A DNA stretch of 64,000 nt from Bradyrhizobium sp. CCBAU 53351 (GCF_015291745.1 NZ_CP030059.1:1887501-1951500); one strand, 5' to 3'. Shown: positions 1-8,602, counted from the first letter of the stretch. Notes: generated by a model not told the origin, from the letters alone. Made by a program: numbers and translations.

Positions 1-1
1 C

Positions 2-457
2 GTCGCGCTCGGCGGCTTCGACATGTGGTGCAACACGCTGTTCGGCGCTTCGCTGTTCGGTACCCAGTCTCATGCCAAGCCCGATCGCGCTACGCTCGAT
101 CCGGCCAAACAGCATGCGCCGAAGAACTACCCGAAGCCGGACGGCAAGATCTCGTTCGACAAGCTGTCCTCCGTGTTCCTGTCCAACACCAACCATGAGG
201 AGGACCAGCCGGTCCATCTCAAGGTCACGGACATGAACCTGCAGAAGACTTCGGAGCACGACGTCTTCGCGGGTCCTTCGAATCGCTACTGTCCCGCCGG
301 CGTCTATGAGTGGGTCGAGGAGGGATCGAGCCCGCGTTTCCAGATCAATGCCCAGAACTGCGTCCATTGCAAAACCTGCGACGTGAAGGATCCCAACGGT
401 AACATCACCTGGGTTCCCCCCGAGGGCGGTGGCGGTCCGAACTACGAGGCGATGTAA
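2..457 (+). CDS. Electron transfer flavoprotein-ubiquinone oxidoreductase, C-terminal part (5' end outside window)
   Basis: Inner-membrane flavo-iron-sulfur enzyme that passes electrons from reduced ETF to ubiquinone during fatty-acid and amino-acid oxidation. The window opens inside the gene in frame 2, so only about 150 C-terminal residues are visible. They contain the family's 4Fe-4S ligands: one cysteine in CPAGVYEW and three in NCVHCKTCDVKDP, followed by the hallmark ending TWVPPEGGGGPNYEAM. The segment is undamaged and stops at a normal TAA. The FAD and ubiquinone domains lie upstream and cannot be seen. The ETF-QO assignment is firm because this C-terminal cluster arrangement is very conserved. 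Confidence 0.93.
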   Translation, partial: VALGGFDMWCNTLFGASLFGTQSHAKPDRATLDPAKQHAPKNYPKPDGKISFDKLSSVFLSNTNHEEDQPVHLKVTDMNLQKTSEHDVFAGPSNRYCPAGVYEWVEEGSSPRFQINAQNCVHCKTCDVKDPNGNITWVPPEGGGGPNYEAM

Positions 458-764
458 CGGCCGGCCGGGCAAGCGGATCGGGTCACGACGTGGTCCGGTG
501 CACGTTCGCGTGAGGAGGGGGCCGGCGCCCCCGGTCCTGGCCACGATAAGGCCATAGTAGCGGCGTCTTGGGGCTGCTCCTGACCGGTGACCTGGCCGTT
601 TTGGGGTGTCCGGAAGGGGGCGTCCGGTCCGAATCCTTGCGGCGAAGCGCCAAAAGCGGCATTGTCGGCCCGACGGTTCCGGGTCCCGATGCCACCGGCC
701 GCGTTCGCATGCGAGACGGCCCTCTGCTGCAAACCCAGGCACTACCAACTCAAGGCGAGCCCTG
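458..764. other. Intergenic gap between the ETF-QO gene and the TPR gene
   Basis: About 300 bases without a convincing gene. A short GC hairpin (gggggc, loop cggc, gccccc) at 517-532 could be a weak terminator for the upstream gene, but no T-run follows it. Reading frames through the gap carry no recognisable protein sequence, although one is continuous with the TPR gene. The promoter and leader of the TPR gene must lie here; no clear -35/-10 pair was recognised. Confidence 0.4.
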
Positions 765-2561
765 ATGTTTTCAAATCGTTTCAACCGCTGGACTGTTGCC
801 GCCATCGCCCTCATGGGCACAGCGATCGCGACCGTCCCGGGCAGGGTCCTGGCGCAGACGCCGGATCACCCGGAGAACACGGCGGCGCAGTTTCCGACCC
901 GAAACGATCTGAAGTCGCTCACCGGGGCCGGCAGCTATCTCGCCGCCCGCCACGCCAGCGTCGAGCGTGACGCGGCCTCTGCCGCCGCGTTCTACCGCTC
1001 CGCCCTGCGCACTGATCCCAAGAACAACGAGCTGCTCGATCGCGCCTTCATTTCGTCGGTCGCCGACGGCGACATCGAGGAGGCGGTCAAGCTCGCCGAG
1101 CGCGTCCTCACCATCGACAAGACCAACCGCGTCGCGCGTCTCGTCGTCGGCGTGCACGATCTCAAGGTGAAGAAGTACGCGGCCGCGCAGACCAACATCA
1201 ACCAGTCGATCCGCGGTCCGATCACCGATCTCGTTGCCACGCTGCTCTCGGGCTGGGCCGCCTATGGTGCAGGCGATGCCAAGGGCGGTGTCGCCACCAT
1301 CGACAAGCTGGCAGGTCCGGAATGGTATCCGCTGTTCAAGGACCTTCACGCCGGCATGATCCTCGAACTCTCCGGCAAGGAGAAGGACGCCGGCACCCGC
1401 TTCGAGCGCGCCTACAAGCTCGACGATTCCATGCTGCGCGTGACCGAGGCCTATGCGCGCTGGCTGTCGCGCAACAAGGACTCCGCCGCCGCGACCAATG
1501 TCTACCAGGCCTTCGACAAGAAGCTGGCGCGTCATCCGCTGATCCAGGAAGGCCTGCGCGAGACCAAGGCCGGCAAGAAGATGCCGCCGCTGGTCGATTC
1601 CGCCCAGGCCGGCGCCGCCGAAGCGCTCTACGGCATCGGCGCCACGCTGACCCGCCGCGGCGGCGAGGATCTGGCGCTGGTCTATCTCCAGCTCTCGCTC
1701 TACCTGCAGCCGACGCATCCGCTGGCGCTGCTCTCGCTCGCCGATCTCTATGAATCGGTGAAGCGGCCGCAGATGGCGATCAAGGTCTATGAGCGCGTGC
1801 CGTCGAGTTCGCCGCTCAAGCGCAATGCGCAGATCCAGCTCGCCATCGATCTGGATTCCGCCGACCGCACCGAGGAAGCGATCAAGATCCTCAAGGGCGT
1901 CACCACGGAGGATGCCAAGGACCTCGAAGCCATCATGGCGCTCGGCAATATCGAGCGCGGCCGCAAGAAGTTCGGCGACTGCGGCGCGACCTATTCGCAA
2001 GGCATCGACGTGCTGCCGGCCGGCAACGACAAGGCCAACAGCGTCTGGTATTATTATCGCGGCATCTGCGAGGAGCGTTCCAAGCAGTGGGCCAAGGCCG
2101 AGGCCGACATGAAGAAGGCGCTCGAGCTGCAGCCCGACCAGCCTCACGTCCTCAACTATCTCGGCTATTCCTGGATCGACCAGGGCGTGAACCTCGACGA
2201 AGGCATGAAGATGATCAAGCGCGCCGTCGAGCAGCGTCCCGACGACGGCTACATCGTCGACTCGCTCGGCTGGGCCTATTACCGCATCGGCAATTACGAG
2301 GAAGCGGTGAAGAATCTCGAGCGCGCGATCGACCTCAAGCCCGAGGATCCCACCATCAACGACCATCTGGGCGATGCCTATTGGCGCGTCGGCCGCACGC
2401 TGGAAGCCAAATTCCAGTGGGCGCACGCCCGCGATCTCAAGCCCGAGCCGGAAGAGCTGCCGAAGATCGAGGCCAAGATCGCGAACGGGCTGACCGAGGA
2501 CAATTCGAACTCTTCGGCCGCGCAGGCGGAGAAGAAGAAGGACGACGGCAAGGGCGGTTAG
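765..2561 (+). CDS. Secreted tetratricopeptide-repeat protein
   Basis: Predicted 598-residue exported TPR protein, probably a periplasmic or membrane-attached scaffold. The ATG at 765 is chosen because it gives a classic signal peptide: a basic start (MFSNRFNR), a hydrophobic core (TVAAIALMGTAIATV) and an Ala-containing cleavage region near VLAQ. The open frame continues upstream but there it is low-quality, arginine-rich sequence. Degenerate TPR helices fill the protein; the clearest are near the end (ALELQPDQPHVLNYLGYSW, NLERAIDLKPEDPTINDHLGDAYWR). The tail is Lys/Asp-rich. ispE begins 29 bases downstream, so the two may be co-transcribed. The specific function is unknown. Confidence 0.85.
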   Translation: MFSNRFNRWTVAAIALMGTAIATVPGRVLAQTPDHPENTAAQFPTRNDLKSLTGAGSYLAARHASVERDAASAAAFYRSALRTDPKNNELLDRAFISSVADGDIEEAVKLAERVLTIDKTNRVARLVVGVHDLKVKKYAAAQTNINQSIRGPITDLVATLLSGWAAYGAGDAKGGVATIDKLAGPEWYPLFKDLHAGMILELSGKEKDAGTRFERAYKLDDSMLRVTEAYARWLSRNKDSAAATNVYQAFDKKLARHPLIQEGLRETKAGKKMPPLVDSAQAGAAEALYGIGATLTRRGGEDLALVYLQLSLYLQPTHPLALLSLADLYESVKRPQMAIKVYERVPSSSPLKRNAQIQLAIDLDSADRTEEAIKILKGVTTEDAKDLEAIMALGNIERGRKKFGDCGATYSQGIDVLPAGNDKANSVWYYYRGICEERSKQWAKAEADMKKALELQPDQPHVLNYLGYSWIDQGVNLDEGMKMIKRAVEQRPDDGYIVDSLGWAYYRIGNYEEAVKNLERAIDLKPEDPTINDHLGDAYWRVGRTLEAKFQWAHARDLKPEPEELPKIEAKIANGLTEDNSNSSAAQAEKKKDDGKGG

Positions 2562-2590
2562 TCTTAAGCGAAGTTGGGGGCGTGTCGCCG

Positions 2591-3475
2591 ATGCCGGCGT
2601 TGATTGAAGAAGGGCGCGCGAAGGTCAATTTGAGCCTTCGCGTCGTGGGCCGTCGTGCCGACGGCTATCATGATCTCGAAAGTGTGGTTGCGTTCGCCGA
2701 CTGCGCCGACCGCCTTACGCTGGAGCCGGGCGGCGAGCTGAGGCTCACCACCACCGGGCCGCTGGCCGCGGCCTGTGGCGATACCTCCGACAATCTCGTG
2801 TTCAAGGCCGCCAAGCTGCTTGCCGAGGCGGTGCCGGGCCTGAAGCTGGGCGCGTTCGCGCTCGACAAGGTGCTGCCGGTGGCCGCCGGCATCGGTGGCG
2901 GCTCGGCTGACGCTGCGGCGGCGCTGCGGCTCCTGGCGCGCCTCAACGATCTGTCGCTCGATGATCCCCGGCTGCAGAAGGTTGCGCTCGCGACCGGCGC
3001 CGACGTGCCGGTGTGCCTGGCCTCGCGTGCCTGCGACATGACCGGCGTCGGCGAGCAACTGCTGCCGCTCGCACTGCCGAGCATGCCTTGCGTGATGGTC
3101 AATCCGCGCGTGCCCGTTGCCACCAAGGACGTGTTCAGCGAATTGGGCCTGCGCAACGGTCAATTGCTGGTCGGTGTCGCCGACGTCATCCGCGCTCCGG
3201 CCTGGCCGGAGGAGGGCGGATCGATTGCCGATTGGATCGACGTTCTCGAACGCGTTCCCAACGATCTCGAAGCGCCTGCGCTGCGGATCCAGCCCGTGAT
3301 CGGCGAGGTGCTGGAAGCCCTGCGCGACTCCCCCGGCGTCAAGCTCGCTCGCATGTCCGGCTCGGGCGCGACGTGCTTTGCGATCTACGGCGCGGCCAAC
3401 GAAGCGCATACCGCCGCCGAAAAGATCCGGCGCGACCATCCCGGCTGGTGGGTGCATGCGGGGACGTTGAGCTAG
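2591..3475 (+). CDS. ispE: 4-diphosphocytidyl-2-C-methyl-D-erythritol kinase
   Basis: GHMP-family kinase of the MEP isoprenoid pathway; it phosphorylates CDP-methylerythritol at the 2-hydroxyl using ATP. The 294-residue product has the N-terminal AKVNLSLRVVGRRADGYHDL motif, the ATP loop LPVAAGIGGGSADAAAA and the C-terminal glycine motif MSGSGATCFAIY, all in the expected order for a full-length enzyme. The start at 2591 (MPALIEEGRAK) puts the AKVNL motif at the usual distance from the N-terminus; a G-rich stretch precedes it. The gene ends 32 bases before the convergent hydrolase gene. It supplies precursors for the quinone side chain made by the prenyl synthase at 7.2-8.2 kb. Confidence 0.93.
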   Translation: MPALIEEGRAKVNLSLRVVGRRADGYHDLESVVAFADCADRLTLEPGGELRLTTTGPLAAACGDTSDNLVFKAAKLLAEAVPGLKLGAFALDKVLPVAAGIGGGSADAAAALRLLARLNDLSLDDPRLQKVALATGADVPVCLASRACDMTGVGEQLLPLALPSMPCVMVNPRVPVATKDVFSELGLRNGQLLVGVADVIRAPAWPEEGGSIADWIDVLERVPNDLEAPALRIQPVIGEVLEALRDSPGVKLARMSGSGATCFAIYGAANEAHTAAEKIRRDHPGWWVHAGTLS

Positions 3476-3507
3476 GTCTTTCGCCGAAGACGCTGGAGCG
3501 TGCCACC

Positions 3508-4401
3508 CTACGGCAGTTGCACTAAATCTGCGGCGTCCTCAGCCAGCCCAAGAAACCGCCGGATCTCGTCCAGCACTTCCTGCGGCTTGTCATGCTGCAG
3601 CCAGTGTCCGGCGCCGGCGATGGTCTCGACGCGCGCTTGCTGGAAATACCGTTCGAGGCCCGCCGCCCTGGCACCGGCGAGAAAGCTCTCGCCGGCGTTG
3701 AGCAGCAGCGTCGGGCAGGCGATGCGGCGCCACAGCGCTATGTGATCGTCCGGCCAGAGCCGGTGCGGCGCGGAGGCGCGCTGATAGGGATCAAATTTCC
3801 AGCTATAGGAACCGTCCTCGTTCCGCCGCGCGCCGTGAGTGGCGAGATGCAGCGCGAGGTCACGGGTGAGACGCTTGTTGTGCAGCACCATCTGCGCTGC
3901 CGCGTCCTCGAGGGTCGCGTAGCGGCGCGGCGTGCGGTCATGCAGTCTGTCGAGCTGGCCGACCCATTTGCCGATGCGCTCATGCACTGGGGCCTTAGGC
4001 GTATCCGGCAGCATTGTCACGCCGTCGAGCACGACAAGCTTCGTGACCTTTTCAGGGAATGATCCTGAAAAGATCAGGCTCACCATGCCGCCCATCGAAT
4101 GACCGATCAGCGTCACCTGCGGCGCTGCGACGACGCGGATGAGCTGGGCGAGGTCGTAGAGGTATTCGGTCAGCGCGTAGCTGCCGCCCCGGGTCCATTC
4201 GGAATCGCCATGGCCGCGCAGATCGGGTGCGATTACGTGGAAATGCGGCTGCAGCGATCGGGCGATGACGTCCCAGCTCCGGCAGTGGTCGCGCCCGCCA
4301 TGCACCAGGATGAGAGGCGGCGCGCTCTCATTGCCCCAATCGGCGTAATGCAGCCGCAAGCCGTGGGATTCATAGAAGCGGTCCTGCGGGATGCTAGCCA
4401 T
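3508..4401 (-). CDS. Alpha/beta-fold hydrolase
   Basis: Predicted 297-residue soluble serine hydrolase. Visible motifs are the oxyanion-hole loop LILVHGGRDHCRSWD, the nucleophile elbow LIGHSMGGMVS and a C-terminal catalytic histidine in GAGHWLQHDKP. The substrate cannot be read from sequence; the family includes epoxide hydrolases, esterases and ring-cleavage-product hydrolases. The ATG at 4401 (MASIPQDRF) is preferred over an in-frame ATG 15 codons upstream because it gives a normal N-terminus. It overlaps the end of the LysE-type gene by 8 bases, implying translational coupling in a minus-strand operon with the exporter, ketoacyl synthase and HxlR regulator. Confidence 0.85.
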   Translation of the reverse strand: MASIPQDRFYESHGLRLHYADWGNESAPPLILVHGGRDHCRSWDVIARSLQPHFHVIAPDLRGHGDSEWTRGGSYALTEYLYDLAQLIRVVAAPQVTLIGHSMGGMVSLIFSGSFPEKVTKLVVLDGVTMLPDTPKAPVHERIGKWVGQLDRLHDRTPRRYATLEDAAAQMVLHNKRLTRDLALHLATHGARRNEDGSYSWKFDPYQRASAPHRLWPDDHIALWRRIACPTLLLNAGESFLAGARAAGLERYFQQARVETIAGAGHWLQHDKPQEVLDEIRRFLGLAEDAADLVQLP

Positions 4402-5026
4402 TTGCCGGTCGCCGCGCCAAGGCCAACGAAAGGCCGAGACCTGCAATGAAGACGCCGGAGCTTTGGGTGAGACGCCGCATCAGATGCGGCCGTCCGATCA
4501 GCTGCGTGCGCGTCGCGGAGGCCATCAGCACCACGACGATGTCGGCGAGCGTGTTCAACGCCACCGAGATCGCCCCGAGCATGATGAATTGCAGCGTGGG
4601 GCTCGATCCGGCGGGATCGAGGAACTGCGGAATGAAGGCGAGGAAGAACGCGGCGGTCTTCGGGTTCAGCGCCTCGACCAGCACGCCGTCGCGGAAGGCG
4701 CGTTTGTCGCCGACAGCGTCGCTCTCGAGCGACAGCGCGCGGCCGGAGCTGCGAAACGTCTTGATACCGAGCCAGACCAGATAGAGCGCGCCGACGAATT
4801 TGACGGCGGCGAACAATTCGGCGCTCGCAAGGATGATTGCGGAGATGCCGAGGCTGCCGGCGACCACATGAACAAGCCCGCCCAGGGCCGTGCCCGCGGT
4901 CGAGGCAAAGCCGCTGGCGCGCCCATCCGACAAGGTCCGTGCCGCGACGTAGAAGATGCCGGGGCCGGGAACGGCGGCAATGAGACAGGCCGCGGCCAGG
5001 AACAGCCAGAAATTGGTTTCGATCAT
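4394..5026 (-). CDS. LysE/RhtB-family amino-acid exporter
   Basis: Predicted 210-residue inner-membrane exporter of the LysE superfamily, which expels amino acids or homoserine-lactone-like compounds. The N-terminal helix FWLFLAAACLIAAVPGPGIFYVAARTLSDGR carries the family's conserved proline-glycine motif. It is followed by several hydrophobic helices, including one around GTALGGLVHVVAGSLGISAI and one near GAISVALNTLADIVVVLMASA. Length is normal. It lies 60 bases after the ketoacyl-ACP synthase gene and overlaps the hydrolase gene, so it appears to be the third gene of a four-gene minus-strand unit. The exported substrate is unknown. Confidence 0.88.
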   Translation of the reverse strand: MIETNFWLFLAAACLIAAVPGPGIFYVAARTLSDGRASGFASTAGTALGGLVHVVAGSLGISAIILASAELFAAVKFVGALYLVWLGIKTFRSSGRALSLESDAVGDKRAFRDGVLVEALNPKTAAFFLAFIPQFLDPAGSSPTLQFIMLGAISVALNTLADIVVVLMASATRTQLIGRPHLMRRLTQSSGVFIAGLGLSLALARRPANG

Positions 5027-5086
5027 CCTGTTTTCGTAGCGCAGCGGACCGCGATTGCAAGTCTTCTAGCTGGAACGGTCCCTCGT

Positions 5087-6349
5087 TTAGTCCACGCGGC
5101 GGAAGATCACGCTGGCATTCACCCCGCCGAAGCCAAAGCCGTTGGAGATGGCATGCTGCATCGGCAGCGGCCGCGCGTGGCCCGAGACGATGTCGATGCC
5201 GTCAGCGCCCGCATCGGGGTTTTCGAGATTGAGCGTCGGCGGCGCGATCTGGTCGCGCAAGGCGAGCACGGTGAAGATCGCTTCGAGGCCGCCGGCGGCG
5301 CCGAGCAGATGGCCGGTGGCCGATTTGGTCGCGCTGACGGCAATGCCGCGGTTGCGGCCGAACAATGCGGCGATTGCGCCGAGCTCGCTCTCGTCGCCGG
5401 CCGGCGTGGAGGTCGCATGGGCATTCAGGTGCTGCAAATCTTCCGGAGCAAGCTTCGCCTGCCGAAGCGCGATCTCCATGGCGCGGCGGGCGCCGTCGCC
5501 GTCGGGCGGACCCGACGTCATGTGATAGGCGTCCGCTGTCGTGCCGTAGCCGACGAGCTCCGCGATCGGCGCGGCGCCGCGGGCGAGCGCATGTTCCAGC
5601 TCCTCGATGACGAGAATGCCGGCGCCTTCGCCCATGACAAAGCCGTCGCGATTCCGATCGAACGGGCGCGAGGCGCGCGCGGGCTCGTCGTTGAATCCGC
5701 TCGACAGCGCGCGTGCCGCGGCGAAGCCGCCGAGGCTGACGATGTCGATGCAGGCCTCTGCGCCACCGCAGATCGCGACATCGACCTCGCCTGATCGGAT
5801 CATGCGCGCGGCATCGCCGATCGCCTGCACGCCGGCGGCGCAGGCGGTGACCGGCGTGCCCAAGGCGCCCTTGTAGCCGTATTTGATTGAGACGTGGCCG
5901 GCGGCGAGGTTGGCCAGGAACGAGGGGATCGTGAACGGCGACAGCCGGCGCACGCCGCGCTGCTCGGTGATGCGCACCGCCTCCGCCATCGCCGGGAAGC
6001 CGCCGACGCCGGAGGCGATGATCGTCGCGGTCCGTTCCAGCGCGGCCGCATCCTGCGGCGTCCATTTCGCCTGTGCGACGGCTTCTACCGTGGCGAGCAG
6101 CGCGAACAGGATGAAGCGGTCCATCTTGCGCTGGTCTTTTGGCGCGGCCGCCTGTGCAGGATCGAAGCCGCCGTCGGCGTCATCGGCCTTGTCGGGCACG
6201 AGCCCGGCAATGCGCGCGGGCAGCGCCTGCGACCATTCCGGCAGCGGGCGCAACCCGCTTTGGCCGGCGAGCAGCCGGCGCCAGGATAATTCGACACCGC
6301 AGCCGAGCGGCGACACCGCGCCCATTCCCGTCACGACGATACGACGCAT
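5087..6349 (-). CDS. Beta-ketoacyl-ACP synthase, FabF-like
   Basis: Condensing enzyme of fatty-acid type synthesis, 420 residues, joining malonyl-ACP to an acyl chain. The Cys-His-His active site is complete: Cys in VTACAAGVQAIG, His in LNAHATSTPAGD and His in SATKSATGHLLGAAGG. The C-terminal GFGFGGVNAS loop is also intact. No acyl carrier protein, FabG or other fatty-acid gene is adjacent, so this is probably an accessory KAS II paralogue rather than the housekeeping fabF. It starts one base after the stop of the HxlR-type regulator gene, so the two must share a transcript. The acyl chain it serves is unknown. Confidence 0.9.
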   Translation of the reverse strand: MRRIVVTGMGAVSPLGCGVELSWRRLLAGQSGLRPLPEWSQALPARIAGLVPDKADDADGGFDPAQAAAPKDQRKMDRFILFALLATVEAVAQAKWTPQDAAALERTATIIASGVGGFPAMAEAVRITEQRGVRRLSPFTIPSFLANLAAGHVSIKYGYKGALGTPVTACAAGVQAIGDAARMIRSGEVDVAICGGAEACIDIVSLGGFAAARALSSGFNDEPARASRPFDRNRDGFVMGEGAGILVIEELEHALARGAAPIAELVGYGTTADAYHMTSGPPDGDGARRAMEIALRQAKLAPEDLQHLNAHATSTPAGDESELGAIAALFGRNRGIAVSATKSATGHLLGAAGGLEAIFTVLALRDQIAPPTLNLENPDAGADGIDIVSGHARPLPMQHAISNGFGFGGVNASVIFRRVD

Positions 6350-6350
6350 G

Positions 6351-6866
6351 TCAGTCTCCAGCCGGCGCGACGGCCGGGTTCATAGCCCTAAGCGAAGCGA
6401 GTCGTGTACGCATCCCGCGGCTCGCACGGGGACCTGCGATGACGACCGCATTGGCGAGTGTGATCGGTTGCATGTCGGTGGCATCGACCACGACCGGATC
6501 AAACGGACGACTATCCTTGCGGTTCGCCAGCAGAATGGATTCGCCCTTCGGCGCGAGATGCCTGTTGCCCCAGGCCAGCAGCGCCGCGACCACGGGGAAG
6601 AAATCCCGTGCCTTGTCCGTCAGCACATATTCGTAGCGCGGCGGCCGTTCGTGATAGCGGCGCCGGACGAACATGCCTGATGCGGTGAGATGGGTGAGCC
6701 GCCGCGACAAGATGTTCGGTGCAATGCCGAGGCTTTGCGAGAATTCGTCGAATTTCGTCGCCCCCTGAAACGCATCGCGCAGGATCAGAATGCTCCACCA
6801 TTCGCCGACCGTCTCAACGGCCCGGCCGACGGGGCACTCCTGGATGGAAGGTAATTTGGGCTGCAT
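6351..6866 (-). CDS. HxlR-family transcriptional regulator
   Basis: Winged-helix DNA-binding protein, 171 residues. The HxlR core is plain: the N-terminal cysteine in CPVGRAVETVGEWWSILILRDA, the recognition region FSQSLGIAPNILSRRLTHLTASGMFVRRRYHERPPRYEYVLTDKARDF, and a short C-terminal extension. HxlR proteins often sense electrophiles, quinones or formaldehyde through that cysteine; whether this one does is inference. The gene is first in a minus-strand unit with fabF-like, lysE-like and hydrolase genes. A strong inverted repeat 18-40 bases upstream of its start looks like its own operator. Confidence 0.9.
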   Translation of the reverse strand: MQPKLPSIQECPVGRAVETVGEWWSILILRDAFQGATKFDEFSQSLGIAPNILSRRLTHLTASGMFVRRRYHERPPRYEYVLTDKARDFFPVVAALLAWGNRHLAPKGESILLANRKDSRPFDPVVVDATDMQPITLANAVVIAGPRASRGMRTRLASLRAMNPAVAPAGD

Positions 6867-6883
6867 GGGCAGAAAGTAGGTAA

Positions 6884-6906
6884 GTAACTTGCAAAATGCA
6901 AGTAAC
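6884..6906 (-). promoter_or_regulatory. Candidate HxlR operator upstream of the regulator gene
   Basis: Inverted repeat gtaacttgca / aaa / tgcaagtaac with one mismatched pair per arm; the inner seven bases pair perfectly (acttgca with tgcaagt). It lies 18-40 bases upstream of the HxlR start, where repression would block the whole operon. A further half-site-like gtaagtaa overlaps its left side. Autoregulation is inferred from position and symmetry. Confidence 0.5.
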
Positions 6907-6935
6907 AGGGTAGGCGAGACCGAAGCTGAGCCGCT

Positions 6936-7070
6936 GTCGTGCCCCGGACGCAGCGCAACGCTTCTTCAGCGGTGCGCGGCGGAGCCGGGCCCCATATTGC
7001 TGATCTCGGGGTGTCGCCTAGGTCCCGGCTCTGCGCAGCAGCGTTTCACGCTGCAGCGCGTCCGGGACAT
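6936..7070. repeat. GC-rich palindromic intergenic repeat, 'gtcccggac' family
   Basis: Left boundary gtcgtgccccggacgcagcgc and right boundary ctgcagcgcgtccgggac are imperfect inverted copies of each other, with a degenerate centre. Related elements occur at 22550-22727 and 56643-56801. It carries no credible gene. Such elements are spread in many copies through rhizobial chromosomes and can form long hairpins in RNA. Confidence 0.6.
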
Positions 7071-7103
7071 GAGAAGAAGTGGGGCATCTTGCTCGGTGAG
7101 TGG

Positions 7104-7165
7104 GAGCGCAGCGAAGCAATCCAGGCTCTTTCCGCGGAGGGATTCTGGATTGCTTCGCTGCGCTC
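7104..7165. repeat. Palindromic repeat, 'agcaatccag...ctggattgct' family, copy 1
   Basis: A perfect 20-bp inverted repeat (arms 7104-7123 and 7146-7165) separated by a 22-base centre containing tccgcgga, followed by cgcaatgacgg. Two related copies occur at 18091-18177 and 39584-39706. It lies between two minus-strand genes. Together with the preceding element it accounts for the gene-free stretch 6907-7234; nothing else was recognised there. Confidence 0.75.
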
Positions 7166-7234
7166 GCAATGACGGGGAGAGAGTTGCGCGCACACTCTCC
7201 CAGCGCCCAATCCAGGAAGAGCGTCAGCCGCCGC

Positions 7235-8242
7235 CTAATGCGACCGCGCCAGACAGAACGCCACCACCTGCTCCAGCGCGCTCTTCATCGGCGAGGACGG
7301 GAACAGTGCCAGTGCGTCGACGGCCATCGCGCCGTAGTGCTGGGCGCGGCTCAGCGTGTCTTCCAGCGCGCGGTGCTTGTTCATGAGCCCGATGGCGTGA
7401 TCGAGATCGCTGTCGCCGATCTCGCCGCGCTCCAGCGCCCGGATCCAGAAGGCGCGCTCGGTGTCGTTGCCGCGGCGGAACGCGAGCACGACGGGCAGCG
7501 TGATCTTGCCCTCGCGGAAATCGTCGCCGGTGTTCTTGCCGAGCTTGGCGCTCTTGCCGCCATAGTCGAGCACGTCGTCGACGAGCTGGAAGGCGATGCC
7601 GAGATTCATGCCGACCGAGCGGCAGGCGGTCTGCTCGGCCTTCGGGCGGTTGGCGATGACGGGGCCGACCTCGCAGGCCGCCGCAAACAGCTCGGCGGTC
7701 TTGCCGCGGATCACGGCGAGATATTCGTCCTCGGTGGTCGCGGTATTCTTGGCGGCCGCAAGCTGCATCACCTCGCCCTCGGCGATGGTGGCGGCCGCCG
7801 CGGAGAGGATGTCGAGTGCGCGCAGCGAGCCGACCTCGACCATCATGCGGAACGCTTGGCCGAGCAGGAAGTCGCCGACCAGCACGCTCGCCTCATTGCC
7901 CCAGAGCATGCGGGCCGAAAGCTTGCCGCGGCGCATCTCGCTCTCGTCCACGACGTCGTCGTGCAGCAGCGTGGCGGTATGCATGAACTCGACGGAGGCA
8001 GCGAGCTTGATGTGGCCGTCGCCGGTGTAGCCGGCGAGGTTGGCCATGGCGAGCGTCAGCATCGGCCGCAGGCGCTTGCCCCCCGAGGAGATCAGATGGT
8101 TGGCGACCTCCGGGATCATGGTCACGTCCGAACCGGTCCGCGACAGGATCGTGGCGTTGACGCGCTCCATGTCAGGGGCGACAAGGGCAACCAGCTCTTC
8201 GATCGACGCGCCGGGAGTTTCGAAAGGTACGATGACGGCCAC
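7235..8242 (-). CDS. ispB: Polyprenyl (octa/decaprenyl) diphosphate synthase
   Basis: Trans-prenyltransferase, 335 residues, that elongates farnesyl diphosphate with isopentenyl diphosphate to make the long side chain of ubiquinone. Both aspartate-rich motifs are present: LLHDDVVDESEMRRG and FQLVDDVLDYGG. The substrate-binding SGGKRLRPML and the FREGKITLPVVLA motif are also seen. The GTG start at 8242 (VAVIVPFETPGASIEELV) is chosen because upstream frame sequence is non-protein-like and the family begins there; chain length (C40 or C50) cannot be read directly. It faces the divergent DUF2007 gene 132 bases away and depends on IspE-type precursor supply. Confidence 0.9.
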   Translation of the reverse strand: MAVIVPFETPGASIEELVALVAPDMERVNATILSRTGSDVTMIPEVANHLISSGGKRLRPMLTLAMANLAGYTGDGHIKLAASVEFMHTATLLHDDVVDESEMRRGKLSARMLWGNEASVLVGDFLLGQAFRMMVEVGSLRALDILSAAAATIAEGEVMQLAAAKNTATTEDEYLAVIRGKTAELFAAACEVGPVIANRPKAEQTACRSVGMNLGIAFQLVDDVLDYGGKSAKLGKNTGDDFREGKITLPVVLAFRRGNDTERAFWIRALERGEIGDSDLDHAIGLMNKHRALEDTLSRAQHYGAMAVDALALFPSSPMKSALEQVVAFCLARSH

Positions 8243-8374
8243 GCCGGTCTCCAATATTTGCCCCAAAAGGGCTATTCTGACGGAAAGACAATAGAAACTG
8301 GCGGCGGATGCGGCAAGTGCTGCGGAACCATTGACATTTGCCGTTCCCCCCTTTTCAGGCAGGAGACCTGCGAT

Positions 8375-8602
8375 TTGCGTGAACTGGTTCGGACCAACGA
8401 TATGGTGCTGGTGTCGGCGATCGGCGCGCTGCTCGATGGCGCCAATATCCATCATCTGGTGCTGGACCAGAACATGAGCATCATCGAGGGCTCGCTCGGT
8501 ATCCTGCCGCGGCGGATCCTCGTCCACGAGGACGACGCCCAAGAGGCGAGGGAGCTGCTGACCGAGGCCGGCCTCAGCCACGAACTGCGCGGCGATGAGT
8601 GA
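8375..8602 (+). CDS. DUF2007 family small protein
   Basis: A 75-residue protein (reading MRELVRTNDMVLVSAIGALLDGANIHHLVLD from the TTG start) that fits the DUF2007 'putative signal transducing protein' family, a small fold related to PII-like domains. The TTG at 8375 is preferred over the ATG at 8402 because AGGAGA sits 8 bases upstream and family members begin with RELVRTND. It overlaps the methyltransferase start by 8 bases, so the two are translationally coupled. The function of the family is not established. Confidence 0.75.
   Translation: MRELVRTNDMVLVSAIGALLDGANIHHLVLDQNMSIIEGSLGILPRRILVHEDDAQEARELLTEAGLSHELRGDE

Noticed and set aside
606..764. N-terminal extension of the TPR protein
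   Set aside because: The frame is open upstream, but this part is Arg/Pro-rich without protein character, and a good signal peptide starts at 765.
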